Positions 22,001 to 34,000 of a stretch of 64,000 bases of DNA are shown piece by piece. The notes beneath the pieces were generated by a model. It was not told where the DNA came from. It searched no databases and saw only the letters and a program-made list of their open reading frames with translations. Source of the stretch: Bolinopsis microptera (Eukaryota > Ctenophora > Tentaculata > Lobata > Bolinopsidae); contig NC_087075.1 of assembly GCF_026151205.1 (NCBI RefSeq), forward strand, positions 7,892,858 to 7,956,857, given 5' to 3'. Position numbers and translations under genes: made by a program. How positions within the stretch are numbered: the stretch's first letter is position 1; every line of letters starts with the position of its first letter.

Positions 22001-25000
22001 AAATATACGTCATAATTTGCTCTAAAATTTTTTATTCTCTTATAAGTTGAGACTGGCGGGATTATCGACAGGCAAGGGAACATTACCAAAGAGATAGAAG
22101 CGATTTGCTTCACTGCTCCTTTTCTGTTGATATGGAGAAAGTTCTTTTACTACCACACATGCCGGAGTACGAGGAGGCGATTTTTTAAAGACGCCTTGTC
22201 ACATTTAACGAGACCTTCGCGAGGCTGGGGTCAGACGGAGCTCCTTTAGCGATTCTTTGGAATGAGTCAATCGCAGGAAGGAAAGATGAGAATGTGTCCT
22301 CGACTTGGATAAGGGCAATAAAACATTTTGCCAGTTGGCAAGATTGGTGGTAGCAGATTTGGGCAGACAATTGTTCTGCTCAAAACAAGTGTTGGACTTT
22401 ATTTACTGCCCTATGTTCAATTATCAACAGCCCAGATGTTGACCTGGACAAGATAACGGTCAAGTATCTAGAGCCAGTGCACACCTTTATGAGTGCAGAC
22501 TCATTCCACCATAAAGTGGAGTTGTCCATTAAACAATCAGGTCAACTTCATGATTATAAGGACTTTGTTCAGGCAGTTGAACAGGTGGGTACTGCGATAA
22601 GCATGAACTGCACAGACTTTGAAACGTGGCCAAGGTCCTATGGAACAAGCAACTAAAAAACTAAAGATGTTAAAGTTGTAAGTTTCCAGCGTGGGTCTGT
22701 AGAAATGGAATGGAAAACAAATCATGACGAGGTTTCCTTTCATTTCAATCCATTTCTCAGACAAAAAGACGAGAGACTCATTTCCATAGGTTGAAAAATA
22801 GCTTTCGCCCAGGAAGAGCCCCGGGGGATAGCTACTCCCAAAAAACAAGACATTATATACGTAAACTGTGCAGGCTTATGGCCCCGAGTAGTAGGGTATT
22901 CTGGATGAACTTACCTGATAGTACAGATATAACAGATCTTAATCGAGTGTTTGACTAAAAATCATCTATTTCTTGTATTATTTACCATTTATTTATGTAC
23001 AACAATTATGTTACATTTTTATACGCTTGTTTTTCTTTGCCTCGCGTTACGATATCAATAATTCGCAAATCATTGGTCTTTATGAAGAAAGCCTCATCTG
23101 AGTTCTTAATTTAATTTCTAAAGAAAGAAAATTATTTATTATTATCCCGTACTTTCACCAATCAACTCTTCGTTGAAATGCTGGCAGAATTCCGACTATT
23201 TTTTAATCCGCTGGGGAGAAGGGAGTGTTTTCGTGTTCTTAAACCACCACCAATCAATTTGTCGTAAAATTTTAGGTCAGAATGATCGCAGATAAAGTTC
23301 CCACTAATGTGGCTGTACTTAAGCACTTTTCTCAGAAAACGAAATTTTTAAATTTTCTATTTCAGCGTGTCCCCTATTTACAACCAATGTTTCATCACAA
23401 CAGTTTTAGGCTAATTTTTCGTTTTACTTTCAAAGACCAATGGTTTGAACGGGTCATTTTCATCAGAACATGGAGCTTTTGCTGATGTGGCTGTACTTAA
23501 GCACTTTTCTCAGAAAAGGAATTTTCAAATTTTCTATTTCAGCGTGTCCCCTATTTACAACCAATGTTTCATCACAACAGTTTTAGGCTAATTTTTCGTT
23601 TTACTTTCGATGACCAATGGTTTGAACGGGTCATTTTCATCAGAACATGTAGTATTTGCCGATGTGACTGTACTTAAGCACTTTTCTAAGAAATTCAAAC
23701 TATAATTTGTGATTTTGAGGCACTTTCCGATAAGTTAGGATGATGAAACCTTGTCAGAAGTTTCAAAAGTCGACAAAGTACCTTAGAAACATAGTGGGTG
23801 CAGTTTAAATTGGACAGTAGCTAGCCCAGAGCAATTACAGAATTGAAATCTTTAAAGTCAATTTGCACAAAATGAACCTTGTGTTACTTAAGCACTTTTG
23901 TCAGAAAACGGCAGAATTTGACCTAACTATTAGCTGTTTTTGCGCTTCTTTCTATTACCGAAGAGGTGCAAACTGCAATTTTTTGGGGTTTTGGGAGTAT
24001 CAATGTTCTGGAAGAAGACTTTATCTGGAGATATGTCGACTTCTTTTTAAGAACCTTAAAAGTTTAGGTAAATTTGGCAAGTATTATTGATGAATCTATA
24101 TGCTTATATGCAATTTATAAGTAAGGGTCATACAATAAAACTCGTTTGATAACAGAATAATCAGCAGAAACTATTGTCATTTTTATCACAAAAATTGATT
24201 TTCTTCCACCCTATCACCGCCATCTAAACAGTTATAAACTCCCAAACATCACCTTTGATAACATCGACCCCACACTCAGCATCAACCCTCCAGAAGTACT
24301 TCACCCCAACTTCCAACTTCTTCTTCAGATACACAATGTTCCCACCTGCCAGCACTGTCCCAATAAACTCTACACTCGCATAATCAGCAGCAAGTACTCC
24401 AGCTTTAGTAGTTCCAAGATACACGTGGTGTGTTTCGCACGTGTGCGCGTTTAGCCACATCAGCGCGTCCCGGTGGGAAGCCAACACGTGGTGTGCATGT
24501 TGGGGCGGTACTGGGGAGGAAGCCTTGTAAAGCTGTCTCCCTGGTATCCAGTAAGTAGTGAGGTTTGTACTGTAAGGGTACGGTCCTGCTGTGATATTCT
24601 CGTGGAGTGGTCTAAAATCATAGTTATCAGGGTCATGAAGCAGGGACTTTATATCAGTGTTCACGATGTTTCCTGTCACATTAGATCCGTGCAGTGGCCA
24701 GACACTTATAGGCCTCACTTTGCTACCGTTCTTGAAGACTTTGCCCCCGTTTGCTGAGTCAGCTAGATTTCCTACAACTGTGGAGTGATTGTTGATCTCG
24801 ATAGGGTTTGCTCTAACAGTCTTCCACACGCAAAGTGAACACTCTGGAAATGTCCTTGTGTCCCCGTCAAGTGAATCAAATGCCAGATTATCAAGCACAA
24901 CATGATAGTCGCCTTTAACTTGAGCTCCACCGGAACCAACCCTGAACAGGACATTCTGGGACAGGGTACCGTGATCGCCAACCCTAGGAGGCTGACCATC

Positions 25001-28000
25001 AAACCTGACCCCCCACTCAGAAGAGTCGTGCACCCAGTTCCGTGCAACTGTCGTCTGACTTTGCCAGTTTTTAGTGACCTGTATCCCGGCTCCATCATTT
25101 GCCTGGTGGCCCCAGCACTGTCCCACCACTCTATTCAGAGTAGCATTAGACTGCAGCCCAGGTCTGAGTCCGTGACTCTCACCGTTGTACCTGAACGTGT
25201 TCCTGATGTAAGTGTCGTGGATACTGAAGATTTGTGTTGTACCGTGTCCTCCTTCACCAACTAAACTGTTGGCAGATGTCCAGTCGTTATACTCGAACAA
25301 GTTGTTCTCCAGAGTGACACGTGAACCCTCGTAGGATAGAGCAGGACCGTCAGCTCCGTGGAATGTGTTGTTAAAGAATGTGAAGCTTCCCCAAATATCA
25401 GTCGGTTTGTATCTTCCTAGCCTTCCTCGCCTTCCCATTAGGTTCGTGCATTCTGTGACAGATTTTTCCAGTAGCATTCTTTTAGAGGCACAAGGGTATA
25501 AGAAGTTAAGGGAGTCAAATCTTATTTGATCAATGTAAGTGTCTGTTAAAGTGGATGTTCCTTTTAAAGTCGTACCGAAAAAGTCCAAGTTCTTCAGAAC
25601 AACGTGCTGGCTATCTGACAAGGTCAGGGCGTACGTCTGTACCTTACCTCGTAGTTTAGTTCCGGACGAGAAATTCTTACCTTTTGGAGGTATGAAATGA
25701 AGCATGCTGGTGTCTTTGTCAAAGAACCATTCTTCGGGTACATCAAGGAGATCAAGCTTGCTCTCTATGAAATACTGACTATGTTTCGGTTGGAAATGGA
25801 TCTTGCCAAACGTGTCGTGATAGGCAAAGAAGTTTTGCCCAGGAGTATGCAATTCCACTGGAGCGACAAAAGTATTCCAAGATCCGATGTTCATCACGGC
25901 CATCGCTCCTGTCATATTCTTGTCACTGTCTTTGAGGCTGTCTCCACGGTTTATTATCTTTCCTCTAATAGAACCGGAGGAGGTTTTTGCCCAATGGTTC
26001 CGTCCGTCAAAGACAGTTTTATCAGACCAGTTTGCGTTAGGCCACCTAGCATTAGTCATCATTAGATCGTCAAAGAAGAGCTGCCAAATGGTTTGATTTA
26101 TCTTCCCGAAGTAAATCTCGCCATCCCTCTGCCATTCGCCGTTTTCAGGAGAAATCTCGACAGTGCCATCAAGAGTGGGCCTCTCTTTACCGTATCCTCG
26201 AATAACAATGGGTTTCTCAGCAGTCCCTTTTAATCCGGAGAGTACAATCTCCTCTCGGTATATTCCCTCGCGAATATGACATTCGTCCCCAGGATTCTTT
26301 AGCGATCCAACACAGTCCGTCACATTCTCAAATGGTTTTGACCACGAACCATCTCTTGCACTTGACACATTTCTGTTGGAATCTGCATAGAAAATCGCTG
26401 TAGAGGCAGAATTAATTGCCAGAACGATTATGAAAGCGTTGAGAAATATCATTGCTCTAACACGTCGCTATTCTAATTTAAAAACGGTCTAAGTGCCCTT
26501 AAGTTTTATAAACGGGTTTTTATAAGAGAACAACAGGATTGGTTTAGTATGCCAGGTGAAAAGTTGCTGAATTTAACGCGTTTCTGAGATATTTAGAGCG
26601 AAAGATTAATATTATCACGGTGCTACTTTTCTTTTATAAATCGAGGGTGTTTTCTTATGAGAATTCAATTTAACGCGTTTCTGAGATATTTAGAGCGAAA
26701 GATTAATATTATCACTGTGCTACTTTTCTTTTGTAAATCGAGGGTGTTTTCTTATGAGAATTCAATTTAACGCGTTTCTGAGATATTTAGAGCGAAAGAT
26801 TAATATTATCACAGTGCTACTTTTCTTTTGTAAATCAAGGGTGTTTTCTTATGAGAATTCAATTTGTTTCAACCAACTCCCCAATTAGAAGAGATAAGGA
26901 AAGGAACAAGATTGTTATGAGACAGACGCGAGGGAAATGGAACATTCATCTGAGTAACAATTGGGAACAATTACAACTTAACTCAATTTGTGAGTTTTCT
27001 AGTAGCCAAGATTGTTGAATACAGAGTTAAATTAGATTGTGGGTGGAATTTACCGCTTTTTTCGGGAGAGTGTTGGGACTTCCCGAAAAAAGTTGGAAAC
27101 TGAAATGGTAACGTTACAAAAGACATGATAAATTACAATAATAAGAGAATACGAGATAAAACTCACCTCTACGGTGACGTTTTCAGGTGATATAACGAAG
27201 ATTTGACATCCGCAACTGCACCACATTTGTCCCCCAATAGGAAGCATTACACAGATTGAGTTGTTTCCTAACTTCTTGGTTAACGGGTCATTATCACACC
27301 ACTCGTTTACAGACACTGTAATTTAATTAATTAATTAACTAACTTAATTATTCAAAGTATTAATTAGTTGAATAAATGGGGTTCATAATATCAGGCTACC
27401 AATTTAAAACTGTTTAATATCAGTCAAGCTTAACGAGTAACATTATACGGACATGTACACGAATAATCGTAATTGCTTGGCATTGAGAATAATGATGATT
27501 GAAAACAGGACGAGATAAATCAGGAAGAGTTCAGGGAAGTATTCTTCACAGCTAACGTTAAACTTACTATTACCGGTTCCAATATTTGGTTCTAGAACAG
27601 AGGTTTGTTCAACATAAACAAAATAATATTAATAAACTTGTTACTCATGCAGACTACCATCTTTTAATAATCAGCACAGAAAATTGGTAATTGGTTAATT
27701 ATAATTAAGTGATTAATTAATAACCAACCGTCTCTAGTGAAGACGTGAATGTAACCCTCAGAAGTTCCGACAAACACCGAATCATCAATGTGAGATATAC
27801 AGATTACCGGACCTGCAATGGGTTTTAAAATAGAACATTTTCAAATCGTAGATCCAAAAATAACCTTAAATATTGAAAAATAATTCGGCTATTTGAGGGT
27901 GCGGGAGTCAGTGGCGCAACGAAAGGCCCTGCTGACCCCGCTGTGCAGGGGGGCGCCGTATTAGGGGGGCGCCAAATCGTCGTTTGAATGTGGGACAATT

Positions 28001-31000
28001 TCGAAAACTTAACTAAAGTACTAGCAAAACTGCGCGTTTTGCTCTAGATACACACTTTTTTAGAGATTTTACCGGCGTATTCTTTAAAATCACCTAATTT
28101 TTGTTTAATTTTAGGGAGGGACACCAAAAGGGGAGGGGGCGCCAACAGGGGGGCGCTTTTTTCGGCAGGGGGGCGCCAACAGGCAACGTTACGCCACTGG
28201 CGGGAGTAGACTAGCTTTCGCACAATGATCAGGTTACTGGGCTGACAATTTGTTAACTCACAACATTGAATAACAAGCTGTTTACATTATAACGTGGCAG
28301 CTCTTGGGATCGAGTTCCGACCTATGGTTTTTAATAAAAAAGTAATAAAATGTATTAGTGTCAGACTCACCTCCATCCAATTCAAGTTCTAGAAGAGTTG
28401 AGCTAGGATCCGACATCATGTACACCAGCAACCTGAAACAAATCATCCTTACTTGGAAAGTGCGTACGTGAGATTGAACCTCTTAACAATGTGTTAAGAT
28501 TTGATATGATAGCATATTATGTACATATTATCCAACGAGTAAGTATATATTGGGAAACTAGCTGACACAAGAAATGTCAGACCACCCGCACATGGGAAGC
28601 ATGCAGTATTAAGCCGCGCGCCGATTAGACGTATCCTCTTTTGCAACATCGCAGTCGTTGCGCGCTCCATTTTGCACAACCTAAATGTGTGACCGAATAG
28701 CAAACCTTTCCTTCAACACCAGGTCACGAAATTAGATTTCAGTGAGGGGCTATTCTGGGTATATGACTTTGCTGCACTCGATACTGAATAATGACATTTC
28801 TCCGCTACTGGACATAATACTTTTCGTGAGAAAATTTTTTCCGTGAAATGTAATCCCATCTCCCGTTTACGGCGTACACCCGCAAGCCGCATACAGCACA
28901 GAATTAACGGCTAAACTCTAAAGATTATTTAACTAACCAACTTATGACAATTACCCTAATTATAATAATTATCAACACATAATTAACGAAATAATTACCT
29001 GGCGTCCTGAGTCCCGACCCAAAGGGTGTTTTCTCTTCCCGGCACCATGTGACAGCACAGTACTTGACTACCTTTTAGGGGTATATCCAGCGCAATGTGT
29101 GGGGTTGGTTCAGCAAGTCGTAACACCACTATCTGGATACAAGTACCGAGTTAGGGTGAATATAGTGCACCGCTAATTCGGGTATAATGTAATAAACCTG
29201 TACTACTGCACTATTCAATCTGCACACTTATAACCAGACATTTTGCTGGAAATATTATATTACAGATTGCTAGTACAGTGTACTGAAATAAAGTATGTTA
29301 TTTCTAGGGTTAAGATTACAATGATTATCAGATAAGGAAGGGTTTACCTCGCCGTTACCGTTCTGTCCGTGTCCACAGAGGAACACATCAGTTGATTTCA
29401 ACTCAAACTCTGCTCCCTCCTAAAGGGTGGTGGTTGAATTGTTGGGAATGAAGCGTTATTGGTATTTGAGGAACTTGATTTGGCTATGGTATTTGCTTAA
29501 TTATTGAATTGGTACATGGTTCAAAATATTTCTGCAGACAGACAGTTTAAGAAAACCATTGAAAAGTGTACCGTAGATCTTCTTGGATTACACAACCAAA
29601 ATAATGGACAAAAAATCATATAAATCATTAATTAAGCTTTTAAGACTAATTATAGTCTTACTTCATTGATATTCTCGTAAGTGTCTTGTTCAAGCCAGTC
29701 ATCGGAAGCCAGTGAAATTTGGGATTGTGACACTTTTGGTCCCCGGTTTATGGACCTTTTGCTTGACTCTCTTCTGATCACTTTAGTTCTGAAATAGCAC
29801 AATATTTATAAACAATATATTTACGCAACTGATTTTAAGTTCAGATGCACAATTAATATTATTTATCGAGAGGAAACGAAGGCTCAGTAAATGATTTTGG
29901 ATAATAAAAATTGTAAATTTTTAACAATTATAGTGAGAATCTCAAACCCGAGTTTTTTAAACATTATTATTTTATTTATTGATTTTTTTCAAACCTGAGT
30001 TTTTGTGTGGCACATTCAAAGTTCTCGTAAAGACTGTCGGTAACTGTATGATTCTGTTCAGAAACTATCTCTGATGTTGATACCTGTATTTGTGGTAGTG
30101 CCTGCAATATGTTCACTGTTTAGAATTTCAAGAAGATTTCACTAACGTTCCATTAATGTAACTTGATTAAAGAAGTCAGTACTCAGCCACCATAATAATA
30201 TGTAAATTGCAGTGACCTCTACAATTGGTTAATGATTGAAAAGCACATACCACAGGCGTTCCATCAAGTGAGGTATTTGAAGGTGTCCCTCCCGAGTAGG
30301 AAGATGTGAAACTGTCCGGACCGGACGGTTTTAAGGAAACCAGGTTTAGCTGACTATCATATCTGAAATATAGGGCAAGTTGCCAAGTTAGTAAACAGAT
30401 CAGTCTGGAAAACTATACTCATGAACTTGATAAAGTGATAAGAATTGGGAAACATAAAATATCAAATATGCAAAAAGGAGCTGAAATTGAAATAAAAAAC
30501 AAAGAAATTAATGAAACAAAAGAAAAACAAAAGAAAAACAAAGAAAAATGAAGAATCTGACATGTTAGGGGTATCATCCTCATCCTCACTGTCCAGCTCC
30601 AACAAGGACTCATCAACAAAGTCTGGTAACACAGCGTCAACAACTGGGTTCCCAACCGGTGGTTCCATTGTTACAGGCCTGAGGTTCAAAATGAGGTTCA
30701 AACTGAGGTTTTAAGCGAGGTTTCAGTTGAGGTTTAAAATGAGGTAAACATCATTTGTTTATAAAATTACTAATACAAGTTCTGTTTAACACGGACAGCA
30801 ATTGAAGCTTCTTTTTGAAGACTTGAATTGTATCTAATTTACCGGGAACTCTACGGTATAATTCGATAGAACTCTAAATTACAAACTTTCCAACTTATCA
30901 ACTACTCACCCTGTTATTAGACTAGTTATTGTATCAGTATAGATTTGTCCGTATTTGTCAACCAGTAAAGGACCTCCTTGGGTTGATTCGGCTGCTCTGG

Positions 31001-34000
31001 GGAGACTTTCTCTGCCCGGCTGAAATGAAGAAAGCTTATATATAAGCTTTCTTGATCAGCTGAGAAGAAGTATATATACTTCTTCTCAGCTGATCAAAAT
31101 TATCAAAACGATAACTATTTAAAACGATAACTATTTAAAACATAACTATTTAAACATAACTATTTAAACGATAACTATTTAAACATATTATTTCTATATG
31201 ATATTCTATTTATAACAGCCAAATTGCATATGCTTTAAAAAACAATAGACAGTTTTTGGGAGTTCCAAATAGTTTCTGATTATTCTGATTTCTTGCGACA
31301 AATGATACTGCACTGTTAGGATAAAAGTAACAACTCCTTATTCATGCTGACAAAATTGGTAAATATGTGAGAAAACTGTCTCATAAAATTTAGGGGGGGG
31401 GGGGGGTCAAAAAATGAGGTTGACCCCCCTCCCCCCCCCCCCCCCCCCCCCAATTTATTAATCAAAATTGGCTAAACGACAACAAATTGTTTAAATACTA
31501 GACTAAAATTAGAATCAAAATCTATATATACACCAATACTCGATCTGCTATTCAATAAACTTAAAACATCTTTAACAACTTTTAAAAAACACTCACCGCA
31601 ATAAAACTAGAAATTTCCCGGCTGTCCGTCAACTCCAGGTTAAAACTTTCATCGGGAAACTCGGCCAAGTTGAGGTGTTCAAATCGGGATAAAGGAGATA
31701 CAATAGCTCCTGCTGGAAGGTCCTTGAGATCTTCTGGGATGTTCTCTGGTATTCCCAGCGCGAAGGGTTCTGTTGAGGATTCTAGGTCGAAGTCTGAGTC
31801 CTGGGTTGTTGAGCTGTGTTCGAGAGATGGTTCACTTTCTTCCTGATGAAATTAAAATTTCATGGTTACATGTACATTTCCAAGTCTTCAGTGAGTGCTG
31901 ACATAAACCGCTATTGAAATGATTAATTTCACCTATATCTCATACAAGTACTAATTTCCTCGCACCTTCAATTCTTCAGAATATTCTTTTATCACAACAT
32001 AAATTAAACATAATTTCTATATCAGACGAAAGATATTTAACACCAAATCATAAAAGATATAATACCGGACTAACGTTAGTCTGTAATATTTCACTTGAAC
32101 TGCTTAGCAGGTTCTCATCTACACTCATACTACGCATTAGCTTTCTCTTCTCTTCCTGGAGGAGTGTGAGGTGTCAGCCACGAGACAATAGTTTGGGGAT
32201 TAGTTTGGGGATTAGTTTGGGGATTAGTTTGGGGAATAGTTTGGGGATTAGTTTGGGGATTAGTTTGGGGATTAGTTTGGGGAATAGTTTGGGGATTAGT
32301 TTGGGGATTAGTTTGGGGATTAGTTTGGGGATTAGTTTGGGGAATAGTTTGGGGATTAGTTTGGGGATTAGTTTGGGGATTAGTTTGGGGATTAGTTTGG
32401 GGAATAGTTTGGGGATTAGTTTGGGGAATAGTTTGGGGATTAGTTTGGGGATTAGTTTGGGGATTAGTTTGGGGATTAGTTTGGGGATTAGTTTGGGGAT
32501 TAGTTTGGGGAATAGTTTGGGGATTAGTTTGGGGATTAGTTTGGGGATTAGTTTGGGGATTAGTTTGGGGATTACTTTGGGGAATAGTTTGGGGAATTAT
32601 AGTTTGGGGATTAGTAAAAAACAACCGCAGGAAACGTGGCAAGTATTAGATGTTAGCGGTATTAACGCTAGCTCATGAGTGAAGTAAATAGTAGTGGTAA
32701 GTGGAGTTTAAGTTTTCAGTGAGAAAACCCAGTCGGGATCATAACTTCCCTCCCACGAGAAAACCACCGTTACATGGCTGTAACCCCGTTACCATGGTAA
32801 CGGTAATGGGTAATCCCTGGTAACAGACGGACACTAGTACTTACCCTGAGCATGCTTATCTCGTATGGTGTTTCGTATAGATCCTCTGTAGTCTCTCTAT
32901 CGTCCATGTTGAACTCTTTCGGTACACTTTCTATCATTTCTAGTAAAAATGAGATTGTTAGCTTGACAATCAAGTCTAAATTCTCAAATTTTATTATTCG
33001 CTTCAAGTTTTACCATCAGTAAAGGATCACGGTAAGTAGTTCTTTTCTCATTCTTTGAAATTGCGGCTAACTTAAAACTGAAAATTAAAAGCCCTTTTAC
33101 TTCTAGCACTGTACCTATGATAGATTGTCGCTCGTTTTTCCGTTGTACAGCCAGGTTATTCTGCCGTAGAGGATGGTTACCTAGCAAGTTTCTGTTACAA
33201 TTCATCACTTTCTGATTAATCAATACAAAAGTTGGGAGCAGATCTAATTATTAACCCAGATGATCTATTGTTTAAAGATTGTGTAGGGAGTACCAAAGCG
33301 GAACACTAAGGGCACGTGACAGTGGGGCACGTGACTACTCTATTTAGAACGGGTGACAAATAAGTAAGTGATTTGACAGCTGCTACATTTAAATCTGGTG
33401 ACATATTATGTCACTTAAAACTGTTCCCACCCACGATTGCGGAATTCACAGTACACTAATACTATTAGTACCGATGAATAGTGAAATGTATTCATTAATC
33501 TAGTATGATCTACATATCATTATTATCTGCTAATACCTACTTACTTAAATTCTTTAATACTATGAATACAATTTATTTAAATTTATTCAACAAAAGCTGC
33601 ATAGTTCACATACCAGGAAGAGGAGGAGGAGCAGCTCCGTTCTCATCAACCTGCCCATTATTCTGCTCCTGTGCGCGCAGCATCACCACAGCGCTGTCGT
33701 AGGACTGGGAGCGCGCGGCGGGGGATGGTGGTGTGCGCAGGGAGGGAGGTATTGAAGAGGGTAGGGTTGAGCTGGTGCCATTAATAGCAAACGGTGATCT
33801 AAATGTAGATATTATGCTTAATAATGTACGGAGAAAGATATAATTGTGTTAATTTTTTTCAGAAATTAAACAAGTAGAGTGAGACTTATTTTAACTCTAT
33901 AGTCACTTAATTGATTAATCACTTAATTGATTAATCACTTAATTGATTAATCACTTAATTGGTTAATCACTTAATTGATTAATCACTTAATTGATTAATT

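Noticed and set aside
22132..22794. Alternative genetic code or readthrough to explain three in-frame stops
   Set aside because: Confident genes in the window (12-Cys genes, POPDC, beta-helix) end at normal TAA/TGA stops with ordinary codon use; pseudogene decay is sufficient.
32130..32678. 170-residue open frames of NPQT or ISLG repeats on opposite strands
   Set aside because: A 12-bp minisatellite translated in stop-free frames; it sits in an intron whose flanking exons are in phase without it.
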